A stretch of 64,000 nt of DNA from Ascaris suum (GCA_013433145.1 CM024170.1:12623866-12687865), one strand, 5' to 3'; positions 23,601 through 37,151 are shown, numbered from the stretch's first letter. The notes: generated by a model from the letters alone, not told the origin. Program-made: numbers and translations.

Positions 23601-26600
23601 ACTCCTTAGAAAGCAACAACAGAAGCTACTTAAATGATAGTGAATCGGGAAAATAATTGTGGAAAGAAATCGCCACCTGATAATAAAACAAGAAAAATAT
23701 CGTTGGGATCACGAAGACGCCTTGCCATATTTTCTATTCGTTCTGCGTTTATACATGCATCTTCATCCGGTAAATTATTCGTAGCACCTTCGTAAAATTC
23801 AGTTATCATATGTGATTCAGGTGGTCTGAAAATTTGATTGACGTTCATTATAAAATTTTTATAGGTGTAAGAGCAATTTTTGATTATTCATGCTTAACGA
23901 CATCCGAATTTAGCAGATATATTTGTTTAAGATTTATTGGAGAGTACGTTCTTAGTGATCTCACAGATCAAATTTTGGGAAACTGAATGTGCACAAAACA
24001 ACTGAAACCTGTAGAATGCCAACTGTCGATCGAAGAACTAACTTTGCTCATAAAATAAAAATACCATAGTGCTTACCATAGTGCTCTCGCTAAAATACAC
24101 TGTTGACTTGGACAATCCTACCGAGGAGATGGATAATGAAAGGAAAAAGAGGCATGGCCGATGTGGGAAGAACCTTTATGAAGCCAACTTCTTCTGGAAG
24201 ACTAAGTAAAACGATCACTCAACAAACTTACTTGAAGTGGCTCACTTCTTTAGCTGTGGGAAATCATCTTCCACCTCAAAGGCAACCAAACTATCGCAAC
24301 CCCTCCTCCTCGCTCTCCTCACCATATACCTTCAACAACCACTGGGAAGCTGCCCTATTAAAGATCTCAGTTATCATATGTTATCATTCAGTTATCATAT
24401 GTGATTAGTGCTCAACTAATTAGTGCTCAACTGAAACGGATCACTTCAAACAGAGTTTCGATGAGTAACCACTTTACTTATTAAGCAATAAAATGCGTTT
24501 CTTTGTTGGAATTACGTATGAGCAAATCGATGAAAATGTAGCGAGAAAAATTTTTCGGTATAAGAAACTTATATTGAAATCTGCATTAAAATTTCAGCTG
24601 TGAAAGATTCGTGCGGAAATTTGCATAAAATTAGAAACGTTTGACTAAGCGTATGAATTTTGTTTGAAACGATGCACTATAGGAAGGTTTATTAAATGAA
24701 CAGTGAAATTTACTTCGTAAATGTTTTCAATACAAAAGAATTGCTGTGTAACATATCTACCAAATGTCAGAGGACGCTCTACCATAAGTCAATGAGCATG
24801 ATCAGGGTGATTCAGAGATGGAACGTGGAAGAGAAGTAAGGGCAGATTTTTTTTTAATGGAAAAAAGCGATTTTTTAGGTGGGGGAGGAGATGGGGCAAA
24901 AATTCTCATAATCCAAAAGCTTCGAACAAGACTAAAAATAGTTTTGGCCTTTCACATGAAAAAAAAAAACTGAAATTTAGAGAGATGAATTCTGGAGAAA
25001 AAAGCGTTTAAAAATGCGAATTTTTTTTTTCTTGATTTCTACGAAAGCGGCTTGCAAAGCTTATTTTTTTATTAAAGTTTTCTCGAAAGTTTCAGCTTAA
25101 ATTTTGCATTCTTGGAAAACTTCATCCAATATCTTTGCTCTCAAAAAAAAAAAACGATTTTCAAACTTTTCAGTCAAAAACTTTGTCCTGCATACAAATT
25201 GTCTGAATTGAAATAGTTCCCCCCCCCCCCCCCCACACTATACGCACTTCAAATAGCATTGCTGCACTAGAAGGAAAAAAAAAGAGAACGTCTGAGTGCT
25301 GCGATATGTTATCAATTGATATGGCATTATCAGTCGTAAAAAGAAAGAAGTGCTTTTCTCACAACTTCTACTCAGTGCAGTGAATATTAGTCATAAAGAA
25401 TGAAAGCAGTATTGTTTGATTGAAACCTGTCACACCTACAACCAACATATTCGGCAATGGAGCGTACCATGGAGCTTCTATTCTCCAACAAATTCAAAGA
25501 ATATGTTTCCTTTCTTGATTCAAAGAACAACACAGGGATTCACTATGAACGACGGTCAACATTTCTACAAGACCATACAACAGCTTAGATACTAGGTTAG
25601 TACTAAGCTAGAAGTGCAAAAAAGGTATGCGGTAAGTCGAGGTGCTTGCAACCCAGCTGTGCTGCTATAAATACAAAGTATTCTCATTGCGTTGTGGTAG
25701 CGATGTTACTATTACTCTACAGCAACTATTACCACAACGTTACTACTGCCGAAACGTTCCCGGTGAAGCGAACAGTTGAATAGCTCAACCAGTAACAGTG
25801 GAAAACATGCACACAGATGGTTGCAGGGCGTCATTACAAGTACTATTTGCAGCGGCTGCCTAACATGTACTATTCCTGTTAGGAAAGGAAAGGATGATGG
25901 AGAAGACAGCGCCTAAAACCTTTAATGCTAAGGGGAAGGAAAGGAAGATGGAGAAGAAAGAGAGGGAATATCATTCGAGAAGCATTTTTATCCTAGAAAG
26001 GGCTCTATTTAAACAATTGCAGTATGAAAGCAACAACTGTTGTATCAACCATGATCGCGCAGTTTAGCGATACAAACTACGTCTCAAAATTCTTGTTGAT
26101 GACACAAATGACACCGAAAAATATTAACCACATAGCTCTTCAACACCAATAGTCAATGTCTTTACCAATATTGGGAACGACCGCTATTAATGAGAGGCAT
26201 TATGGCTATTATGTTGAACGAAAAAAAAACAGATTATATAAGAAACAATGGTAATAATAAAAGATAAAAATAAGAATAAAAACAAAGTAATAATAATAAA
26301 TAACAAGTAACTAAGCGTAGTAAGTGACAATAAAAAAGTAATGAATAAGTTACATCTTTTTTATAGTCCTTCTTGGTACACTGGCGATTCCCTCAACGAG
26401 CTCTTTACCAAGAGATGCCTCAGCACCTTGTACCATGCCGAGTGCAGCCTTGCCAATAGCTGCCATGTGCACATTATGTTGAAGTTGATAGACCCGTTTG
26501 CCGACTGTCAACTGGCCGCCACTAACTCGTAGAGCCTAAATAACAACTCATTACTGCTTAACACTGAAAAACTTATTAAAGGGAAAATTCAACACTGAAA

Positions 26601-28878
26601 TTGATATCAACTTTGTCAGCATTAACACAACACATCAAAATTTACGACCGGATATTCCATTCAATAGTAGCCGCGATTATTCCCCTTCCACCCCTTCCCA
26701 ATCCTGACTGTTCATTTAATATCGTTTTTCAATAGCACCATGTTATTACACTACTCCATTCACATTATCCTCCCCACGCAATCTTTCGCTCGTAATCAGT
26801 ATATAAGGGGAATAGATTGGTGACGAGAGGAGAGAACAACTAACGAGAATAACTCACAACATAAAAGCAAGTAGGGGAACCCTCCAAGCAGAAACCACTA
26901 ATGTCATGTTTAAAAACCTGGAAATTAGCCACCAAAATGCACACCGACGATCGCTTTGTACTATTAAATCTGAAATTCACTACCCATAAATAGATGCGCT
27001 CAAATCCACAGAAAATCTCGAGATAAATTTTCAAGCTCGAACAAACGGTTACTTTAAATACTTTTCAGCGATTTTAAAGATGATAAATCTCAATGCGTAG
27101 AATTGTGGCAGCGACAGATGGTTATCTGGACATTGCCGAAGGTTTTCAACGATCAGCATGCACTCAAGCTGGAATTCTTGAAATCCGAATTTCTTGGTAA
27201 ACAAAAATATTTTCTTTCTTCTTAAACACAAAAATGATGAAAAGTAGCGACCGTTCGTGGATTTTAGAAGAGCGACCGCTTAAGCACACCTTTCTTCTTC
27301 CAAGCGCTCACTTACACTCCCCCCTCCTCCTTTATTCCTCTTCCCGCTGGTGTCAAATTTATAAGACAGCTGATCATCAGTTCCCCGAGGCTCAAACACA
27401 TCAATCTCATCAGCAGCCGGCAAACAGCTGCTTCTGCTCAAATTTGCCGCTTGAGAATGCCATTGCAAAGTTATGAATTTGGCGATTTAAAGGGAAGGGG
27501 AGGTATGCCTGCATGACCTCTTCTAGTATCGAATGGCCATCGAAATGAACTGAAACTATTTGTAGAAATTTCTTAAGTTCAAAGATCCCATTTGTGAAGT
27601 AGAGAAAGTAACCAACTGTATCATTAATAAAATAAGCAACTCTTCAAAAGCATCAATTCAGATATTTCCATCTCTGAAAACTCTCTAATGAGGTAATTTG
27701 CTGAGTAGGATGATGGTCACTCCGGTATAAATAGATGTTCCGGAAATGCGCTCAGTTCCACCATGTGGTATACCGCACTAAAGCTATTTTCATCTAAAAG
27801 TCCATTCATTTCTTTTCCTCTTCCTTCCTTTCCCCAACCCATCTTTTCCACCACACCTCTTCACTTAGTTCTCTTTATCCCCTCTACAAACCCAAAATCC
27901 CGTTCACTGAGATTGGCAGTAAATGTGCTAAAAATAGAAGCAAGATAGTTTCAAAATGAAACTACGCATATAACATCATTAAATGAGAACTAAAAATGAA
28001 TAAAAATAAAAAAATGCATTGCCCTCCTCGAAGAAGTCATGTCATTTTCAGCATTTCTTCCATCGTTGTACTATCCTAATAGTTTTACTAGATCCTAGTA
28101 GTTTCGCGTTGATATTTTTTGTGAACAATTCTAGCGAGCAATAGAATATTTTTGAATGAGAAAATATCGAAAACTGAAACATTTTTATTAAAATTTTTCA
28201 ATTTTTGATTCTCTAAAATATATCACATAACACAAAATATTCACTTCCAACGCAATAAAACTGTTTCAGAAAAAAGCTTTCAATTCAGAATATCCTTCAA
28301 ATATTTTATTGGTCTGTAAAAATTTTTTTCCAAGCCGCCAATATAAAGCTTTCATCTGTGCCTCAACTTTTTCATCGTTCTCAACAATTTATAGGTTTCA
28401 TTATAATAATTTTTAGACTACCATAATTCTAGCATCCATTTTTTGGCGAAAACGATAAAAGTTTCGCAAATTCTTACCTACCTCTCTTCCTATATAATTA
28501 AGCTAAGCATCTTAACGCTAAAATTTCTATTTGAGAATATATGACGCGATGAAATAGCGAATTTTCTTACTAATGAATTATAAAGATGTAACCTTGCAAC
28601 TCCATATCACTAACATCTTGGAAACATATTGTTTGCTAAAAGATGAAGAAATTTATTTTGTTTGGCTACTATCAGTTATTAAACTTATATAATTTCTTCA
28701 TAAAGATTAGCTGATGGCGGCATATTTACGCCCTCTTCCCCACATTGAACTGTTGGATAGTCAAATGTGTTCCATTCAAAAATATGAGCGCACTTACGTC
28801 ACGTACTCGCTCATAGGGTTGTACTGCAGCAACAGCGGCCCGAAATGCACGAATACACGAGGAACGGAGTTCGTTCAT
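17665..28878 (-). CDS. GLYCTK: Glycerate kinase (GLYCTK / MOFRL family), 7 exons
   Basis: Phosphorylates D-glycerate with ATP (the animal enzyme yields 2-phosphoglycerate), linking serine and fructose breakdown to glycolysis. Exons on the minus strand: 28798-28878, 26354-26535, 23677-23825, 22969-23144, 21802-21999, 20431-20671, 17665-18074. All junctions are GT/AG and in phase, giving 478 codons; vertebrate enzymes are slightly longer. Visible family signatures: IGKAALGM at 54-61, the glycine loop SGGGSALLPAPI from 137, SDIVGDPIDLIASGPTV from 203, GKGKGGRNQQ from 359, SAGTDGQDGPTDAAGA from 393 and TGPTGTNVMD from 454, the last three in the C-terminal MOFRL domain. The start at MNELRSS was chosen because a splice acceptor lies 11 nt upstream and RAFRAAVAAVQP, which follows, aligns with the family N-terminus. 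An extra 5' exon with a mitochondrial presequence cannot be excluded. Exon 7 uses a weak TTATAG acceptor, the only one keeping frame. Introns hold no other gene I can support, apart from repeats listed separately. Confidence 0.93.
21533..21662. repeat. Long imperfect inverted repeat (hairpin) in intron 5 of glycerate kinase
   Basis: Two nested perfect stems: AAAGAAGAGGAAAAGA (21,552-21,567) pairs with 21,631-21,646, and CTACAAATATTTC (21,581-21,593) pairs with 21,608-21,620, around a 14-nt loop. The stems are separated by a 13/10-nt internal loop, and pairing continues imperfectly outward to about 21,535 and 21,660. It could be a small non-autonomous transposon remnant or a hairpin RNA; the sequence alone does not say. 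Confidence 0.7.
24368..24432. repeat. Short duplications including a copy of exon 3 sequence
   Basis: ATTCAGTTATCATATGTGATT occurs at 24,386-24,406 (21 bases) and again at 23,797-23,817, inside coding exon 3 of glycerate kinase. Directly beside the intronic copy, CAGTTATCATATG is repeated at 24,368 and ATTAGTGCTCAACT is present twice in tandem. The cluster looks like a local replication or repair scar. It lies in intron 2 and does not alter the gene. Confidence 0.65.
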
Positions 28879-28897
28879 TGTTGATGGGCCTGAAGAA
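28879..28897 (-). promoter_or_regulatory. Candidate spliced-leader acceptor / 5' end of glycerate kinase
   Basis: On the minus strand TTCTTCAG precedes GCCCATCAACA and then the ATG at 28,878. An acceptor about 11 nt before the start codon with no good upstream coding exon is the layout of a trans-spliced nematode mRNA. It could instead be the 3' end of an ordinary intron in the 5' untranslated region. Confidence 0.45.
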
Positions 28898-30563
28898 CGC
28901 TTCAATGACTCTTTGAGAAAATTTACATATTTCGAATAAAATTTGCATATTTCAAACATTGATATTCGCTCAAAATTAACAATTATTCAATGAAGAAATA
29001 AGCAATTTTTTTTTTTTAAGATGAAAATGGGAACAATCAAATACGCTGGATAGTAGATCGCGATATCAAATTGACAGTTTGTTATATTAATGAGAAAAGA
29101 TCAAAACAAAGAACAGAAAAAAAAAACATCGAAAGAGCAACGAAAACAGATATAAAATACGCCGTATAACTTTCTCATAAATTTCAAACATTCATCAATC
29201 TCAATGAAAATTTGATGAAAATTTTATTAAAAGAGAAAAAAAAAGAAAAATAGAAAATTTTTAGAATATTTTTGGATAAATTTTTTTTTCGCATTTCATA
29301 ATATACTTTTAAAATTTCTCTTTCTTTTTTTGAATGAAATTTTTATTAAAATTTCATTTAAAAAATTTTCACTTTTGCTTCGAAAAATTGAAAAAAAAAA
29401 GAAAAACTTTTTTCGAATATTTTTGAAAACTCCAATAAACAATCAAATTATGATGCGTTCTTTTTATGCTACTGCTATGCGTTTTTTTTTTCTTCCTCTT
29501 TTTATATTCTACTTCAAATGAAATTATTTTTCCCAAATAAAATGCTGCTATCATAATTGGAAATCCATAATTTATTATTTTCTATATTCTAAAATCTCCA
29601 CTTAAATTTCTTCAATTGCATTCTTTTCAATTCATATCCCTCTATAAATATTTCCTAAACATATTTCTCTCAGATTCATATAATTCTTTAAATGTATACT
29701 AAAATCTCTGTGATATATAGGTGACAATACCTACAATTTGCCCTCAATGAGTATTTAATCATATCTTCTCGATATTACCTATCAATAACCGCATTCAGTA
29801 AAACATTAAATATTACATATTTTAGATTGGAACCATTTGTATCCCCTTCACTCGCTCATCCAGCCTCCTCCCCCCTTCCCACCTAATATTCATAAATCAA
29901 CGTTTTCCAAACCTTCACAAGTTTTCTAACACCTTAAAAACACAAATGGAAAACCCATTTCTGAAATATTATAAAGAGCATGTATCACATATACGCGAAC
30001 AATCACCGAAGAGTTTTGAACAATGAATCAAGCAAGGAACGACGCTATCAAACGAGACGCATTACGAAGCGATCACATATTGCAGTAGTGCAATCTATAT
30101 CGTGTTTATTGCAGTCGAAGTCAATATTGCACTCAACAACTCGTTTGATACACTTTCGATTTGTTTTTCTTTCTTTTTTTTTGGGTCAAATTTCTTTCTT
30201 TTTTGAGATTTGCCTTTAAAAAGAGAGGAAAAAAACAATTTTTTTTTAAACAACAAAATATTGGTGAGAAATTTGAAGTGCATTGATTCGTCATTAAATT
30301 CTTAGAATATATAAATGAATCGCTTTTTTTTTGAAACAATTCGCTCCAAAAATTATTAAAATAAACCGAAAAATGAAAAAAAAAAAAGAAATTGATGAAA
30401 GCAAACTAGATTTTAAAAATATTACATTTATAGATATCCAACTTGAACGCTGCTATAAAATATACCATTATAAATGAAATAAAGAGGAATAATGCAGTTC
30501 GATACAGACCTTGAATTATGCAATGTAAGTAAGTATTTGCCTGATAGAAAAAAACAAATGAAC

Positions 30564-30640
<77 letters not shown>

Positions 30641-33600
30641 GTTAATATTTATATTTATATTTAAACTGTACATCATCTCAATTTGATGCAAATGCTCTCT
30701 GCTATAAATTCATCGCCTACTCTTTGAATTCTCAACCAATATAAATAACATAGATAATGACAAGTTAATTTTGCTTTCTCTAAATAACAACAGTTCTATC
30801 ACTAATCGAACGAAAGCGTCAAGCGTTAAACGACTAAGAGCCGTTTCTTCATTTCGAAAAGTAAATCGATGCAGCTTTAATAGGAGAAAAGATATGATAA
30901 CGTAGAATACACCCAAACATTTTGAAAAACGAAAACCAAAAGAAAAAACATCATTGATTAAACAATTAATGTACACTCACTTAAACACAACACCAGCGAA
31001 CTATCATATCGTCCAGTAGAAAAGAGAAAAAATGTTTTTCGCACCAAAAATTCAGCAAAAAAAAAAAGATTTTTTTTAAACTACGAATTTCAGCTTTTTT
31101 CTTTCTGCAAATGTGACAATCTTTTATGCAAATAGAGATCGGCGAAATGAATGAAAATAAAACAAGCTGGAAAAAATATCCTAAAATGTTACAACTTTGA
31201 GAATAAACCTAAAAAAAAAAATTCTAAACAAAGATTTCTTCCATAATAACATAAAATAAAATCATCGCAATATAAATCAATAACGAGAAAAACGAAAAAC
31301 CATGAAGAGCAATAGAAAAATATCGAAAAAAAAAAAGAAATCACGAGATTGCTAACGCATTAAAATATGCTCATTATTGAGATGTTTGAACCAATTTTCA
31401 TAAGTCAATCAATCGTATTGCATTCCTCTCAATTTGTGAATAAATTTTCCAAATATTTTTCAATTCAGCAAATTCAGCAAACAATAAAACGGCAGAAAAG
31501 AAACCACAATATTCCTCAACAAAAATTACGCACCAAAATAAAAAATAAATAAATAAAACTTAAAAATGAGGAAATCCATGACAGGACGACTATTTGACGA
31601 ATCTTTCCGTAAAGCAATTTCCGGTTTTAAGTTTCCGGATGATGTGAAGTGAACTGATGCCATCTGAAAGTTTCTTTCTCATGAAACTTTTCGGGCACCA
31701 TTATTATTTCGAAAAAAAAATCACACTTTAACAACTCGTTGATTAGCCACTATAAATATGTGGAAATATTTAATGATAGAAACGGCAAATATTCTGATAT
31801 TCATCAAACGACAATGATGGTGAGTGCAACGAATTTAGTGATAATGATAAATATATTTGATACGCTTTTGCAAAGAAGTTATGTATGTGCTAGTGCAAAA
31901 AAAAAACATATTTGTGTGTCTCTTTATCCACATAATAATTTCAACGCATAAACTAGAAACATTACGACGAACGACGAATATAATCCATATTCAAGGTGGT
32001 ATATACCAGCCGGTGATATATTCACCGTAATCGATGAAGCTCAGTTGTGCATCCAACGATTGCGCAACAGTAACTTCTCTAATTTCACCATTAATCTATA
32101 AATTCCTTATGAATTAATGGATATCGGTGCCGCAAAACCCTCGCATTAATTACGTCGAGCAATCAGTCGAATCTGGCTAAAAATCAATCTTTTTTGGCTT
32201 CTTTTATAATATAATGCGGTAATATTTTTATACGTATTTCCTTTCATTTTCATATATTTCAACGTTATGGAAATGGGAAATAAAGTTTTCTAAGTGTTCA
32301 TCGATTTGTTTTAACTATATAGCATCCATATTCTATGATACTGATATTTGCAGTGAAAAATTAAGCCGATTTATTAATGCTTTATTTTTATCTAAATTGA
32401 GATAACAAGCGGTATATCTCTTTGCAATAAGAAAGTAAAAAGTGATTGGTTGGCACAATATGTGCTTTTTTTTCAGTTTTCGCGTATTAAAACACAATAA
32501 ACAAAACATTTGTATCAATATCTAAAAGGAAATGAAATAATCCATCTAATGCGCTTTCCTACAAACTGGTCGGAAACAATAAATAACTTTTAGCCATTAT
32601 CAACGAGCTGAGGAAAAAACTGGAATATAATTATCCAAGGTTTTAAGTACCTAAGAATGAATGCGATTTTACGAATCATCCCAAGAGAAGCACTATATTT
32701 TATTGCATAGCTTTATGGTCTATGAAAACGAAACAATCGGATGGGAAAACACAAATAGACCGATACACACAAAGGGTACAGAAAATACGAAGGGAACAGT
32801 ATAAAGTGCTTCTGCAAAAATTTTGAAAAAGCATAAAAAATACGCTTACGCCACTCTAGTAAATGCTCCAAATTTTAGGCTAAATTCTATGCCTATACAA
32901 TATTTGAGAGGTATAAATGAACAGTCAATATGAAAATCTAACGGAAGAAAGAAATAAAGTTAAATGCAAGGAAAGGAGAAACAATGAAAGTAAAGCTGCT
33001 AATAAGATCTATTTGCGAGATATTAGCAGATTAATGGTAAGGGATGAGGCTATGAATCAACAATATGAATAAAATAAACTATAAATGTGAAAATATTAAG
33101 CAAATATGAGTCTAAACCACCATAAACGAAACAAAGGAACCTATAAAAAGATTTCATAATATCATATATGAATCAATTAAAGGACGTAATAAGATGAAAG
33201 GTAACGCAAACGCGCTCAAGATCGTTTCTGATATGAACGATTTTTGTGGGAGGAGGGGGTGGGGGATAGGGGAGGAGGCAGATTGAAGCGTCTGCATCTT
33301 ACATAAAATAGCGGATGAATGGTTGAGTGCAAATTTCGAGTGGATTAATTGCAATGGATATCGAACATGAAAAATATCAAAATCAACAGTGGCTAAAATC
33401 CGAATCAACAATCTTCAAATCACGCTCAATTTTTGAGGAGTCACAAAATGATAAATTCAAGGCTTATCAATGATAATATATAGCATCAAAGGACGCCTAT
33501 AGGATTTGAGCAGCAAAATTATAAATTTCAATACAAATTTTAATTCAATTTAAATAAATATCAATTAATTTCACATTAGTAAATGTTGAATGAGAAAAAA

Positions 33601-34785
33601 ATCAATGCTAAATAAATCCAGATTAAGTATGATTCTTAAACATTTCAAAACGGAATTAAATATTACAAGTGGAATTCTTTAAATGAAAATATTATAAACG
33701 TTAAATGAAGGAGAAAATTTTACTGCATTCGGTAAATTATGCTGATTATAAACGAAATATGTAAATAAATAACCTGCCTAATACAATATCTGCCACGAAA
33801 AAAAAAGTCGAAAACCTTTTCCATATCGGTTATTGGTTGGCTATTTTGAGAAGGAAAAGTATTTCCCACTCTACTCCCCCCCCCCCTCCTCCTCCCATCA
33901 CTATTCTCCAAAACAATAAGGGATGCGACTTTCCTACTTATCGATGATGTCAACGAGAAAGTAGATTAATAAAACATTAGAGCGTTATACGACTCCTCAG
34001 AGATTGTAAGATCAGTCGCTCTATCGATGGGAACGCAATTACTAATCATTGGGTGTTCACTCTATGAATATTTACATGGAGCTGATTAAGTGCAAATGAA
34101 AAGGCTAATTGCCAACCTAACTGGCAATACACAATGATACACATGAAAGGTGTATGAGCAAATAATCTCTCATTACGGGTATGTCCGTTCAATAAATGAA
34201 TGCATTCAGCAGTCAAAAAAAGTTTCTTATTCTTTAATTGCCCACATGCATAAAAATCACCTTTGCAATAGATAACCTGCGCCATCTGTAACATATGAAC
34301 GACTTGTAGACTTCCACGTGAACAATCACATGGCTTACACCATCGAATTGCACAAATTAATAATCTCTAAGAGATATTTAATGATGAGAGATGGCGAGTG
34401 AGAGTGGAAAAAATTGGGACATTTCAACGTGTATTGTAAATGTTCACAACATTGCAATGTCTTTCTGAGCATGCATCCATTTAACCTTGAACAGCCTGCT
34501 CCTACAATTAATTTCGAAAAAGAATAGCCATTCCATGTATGACCGATAATCCTTTCATCAGGAAATCCGCAAAATATTATTTTTGACTCCAAAAAAAATT
34601 ACTTAACGTTGCTATATTGACCTAAAATACTATCAGTAAACCTCTTTCCCCAATTTCCAACAAATTTTAGACGAGTTATATATTACCCCAGGGTCTATAA
34701 CAAGACTACACGGTAATAATTACAAGGTAACGTTTCATCAAGGAAGGCGTAAGAGTAAAAACGCCTCCAAGATTTCGGAACTCAC
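28891..34785. other. AT-rich intergenic region
   Basis: Very AT-rich sequence between the glycerate kinase start and the candidate exon at 34,786, with many poly-A and poly-T runs. No gene identified. One coding-like minus-strand stretch of 51 bp at 32,026-32,076 (reads EVTVAQSLDAQLSFIDYG) could be an exon but its splice signals are weak. A TA microsatellite is listed separately. Confidence 0.5.
30566..30639. repeat. (TA)n microsatellite
   Basis: About 36 uninterrupted TA units in AT-rich intergenic DNA; self-complementary and prone to cruciform formation and length change. Confidence 0.95.
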
Positions 34786-36560
34786 CATAATCATAGTCAA
34801 ATAAAGCAGGCGAATCAAGAGAAGAGAGACCTCAAAATATTTTTTTTTAATTAATGAAAAAAGAGAGCGAAATCACACTTCAGGATGGATTTCAAACCAT
34901 AATTCGCTATTTTATATTATCTTAGAGAAAGATTTGAAGAAGTTTATTATTGTTGATATTGATGTTAAAAGAAAAACCATCCAGAATATTCAAAAATACC
35001 CTCTTAGTCGACTTTTATGATCACTATAATAATAAATTCTCTACTTCTTTAAAAAATAAAGCAAATTTCTAACGGTCGGGATTAAGTTCAACTCCTATTT
35101 CTGTTTCCATCTCTACCGAGAACCATGGATGCGTAAAAAGTGATCATCCAACGATGAGAAGTACTTTTAAATAAACCAAATAGTACTTAAACCAAATCCA
35201 GGTTTTAAAATAAAAGTAACGCGTACCTCAAGACCTGATCTAGGTATAAGGTCTAGAAAACGATCTTCTGATCGTTAAAGCAAATTAGATTAACCAACGA
35301 TACACAAAAGAGATGCATCGACTTTAATGTAATGAATGAATTTTAGTCGAATGTTCAGTATGCAATACCTCAATGGGCTGCAAATAAACCATCAGCGTAA
35401 CTACTGTGTAATATTTGTAGAATAAAGCTTAAGCATGCTGAAACAATCAATAAAAACTGAGAGGGTCCGGTTTCCGCTGAGAGGGTTCAGTTGATTAAAA
35501 ACCACTTTTTAATCAACTGAATAGGGGGAGTGTGCAGATCCGGTTTTCGATAAAGCATACTTGTTTAGAAGTGGCACATCTGCCAATACATTCGATAAAT
35601 AAATTAGTATGGTGGAGAGTACCATAGTGTGGAAATCACAAAGTGAAACAAAATCACTACTAATAGTGGCAATAGGCTTGTCGTACATTTTTTACCACTC
35701 GCTGTGATTCTTTTAATGAACATATCTCGCCTATGTTCTCCTTTATCTCCAACTAGTTCAATTTCTCTTCTCGAATAGATTCCTTAATAGTCCAATTGGT
35801 CATCAAATAAAGATAAGCCCTAATAGTTCGGTTGTTCAAATATAGCTTGCACAAGAGGCGTTTTTATAAGCTCTCAAAAACAATAGCAATTACATCTTAG
35901 AGCATGGACGTCCTCCATTTTGCTTAGTAATAACACCACTTTGTACTAAACAAAATATATTTCATCACACCTCCACACTGAATGAGATCCGAATCACACA
36001 CCCGACCTATAAAGGCGATAGGCTTCTTTCCATATTATATACCGTATTGAATAAATAAATCAAATGCGAAACGCTCATTAATTAATCACTTCATAATGCA
36101 TAAAATTCAAACATAAAATTTATAAATTAATCGAACGAAGAGACGAAAATTTTTTCTTATTTCGGCGTCTATTTTGACGAAGTGAAAAAAAAACATTTAT
36201 ATATTATTTTAAAAAAAAACAACAATACAATTAGAAAAAAATATAATCAAAAAAGAAAACAAATTTTCGTAAAAGCTTCACAATGAATACATTGAAAATA
36301 TCTTTAATAACTTATTCAATAAATGAAGTATAAATATACAGCATTATGATCAATCAATTAAGAAACGATGATAAATTGAGTAGCATTATGCAGTGCTAGA
36401 GCAAAGTATAGCCGCACCACGTGACTAATAAAGGTAACGATAAAGGTGTGTCTAAATTGAAAAATTTACCTTGCTCGATATCATTGTGCTCACTACTTGA
36501 GGTGTTCATCTTTTTCAAGTGATCGTCCTCTGACGAGCGCTCCTTTTCGTCGTTAGTCAT
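34786..36560 (-). CDS. Candidate 5' end of an unidentified minus-strand gene (two exons)
   Basis: Exon 36470-36560 opens with an ATG reading MTNDEKERSSEDDHLKKM and ends 30 codons later at a consensus-like GTAAAT donor, phase 1. Exon 34786-34830 follows a TTTTGAG acceptor, is phase 1 at both ends and reads GLSSLDSPALFDYDYG before a GTGAGT donor. The joined frame stays open and is polar and acidic, with a serine-rich stretch, like the cytosolic N-terminus of a larger protein. I could not find convincing downstream exons, though the stretch at 32,026-32,076 is phase-compatible. The family is not recognised, and chance open frames remain possible. Confidence 0.3.
35486..35521. repeat. Perfect 16-bp inverted repeat with 4-nt loop
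   Basis: TTCAGTTGATTAAAAA at 35,486-35,501, loop CCAC, then its exact reverse complement at 35,506-35,521. Just to the left CTGAGAGGGT occurs twice about 23 bp apart, and CCGGTTT occurs on both sides of the hairpin. A smaller hairpin (AACGATC / GATCGTT) lies at 35,259-35,276. It lies inside the putative intron region of the candidate gene or in intergenic DNA. Confidence 0.85.
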
Positions 36561-37151
36561 TCTCTTCTCAACTCGTCTCTTCCTTATCAATCGACACTCG
36601 ACGCCTATCGGCCACCTCAACATATAATTTGTTTCTAATATTACAAACATCATATTTGGGCACATTTCTAATTCATAATCATCCATTCCATTATTTAAAT
36701 TAACAAGAGAATATAAGGTAAATGATAAGATGTGCTAAAATTTTGCATTAGATGATTTGATTTAATAATTGCACAATAGAGACAATAGATAGTGGAATAA
36801 TGCTTTAAATAAAAAAAGGGGGCATAAATTAAAAGAAATTGAAGCATATTATTACAATAAAACGAGTGGAACATGAATAAATAGAGCGTTGAATTTTCGT
36901 AAAATCCCACTGAATAACTTTTTTTAGAAACTATCCTTAGCTAAGCCAGAAAATCTTATACAGTGCTCGGTTTCATTTATCAACATCGAAACGCATGCCA
37001 GTACTATTTATGGATGATATAAAAGTACTGTACCGCGAAAGAGCCTCAAATGAACACAATCAGCGACCGATTATTTAGCTCCGAACTTTTATGAAATTGT
37101 GAAACATTCAGAAATAATCTACTTGAAATTAACTCCTCAAAAATAGTGGTT

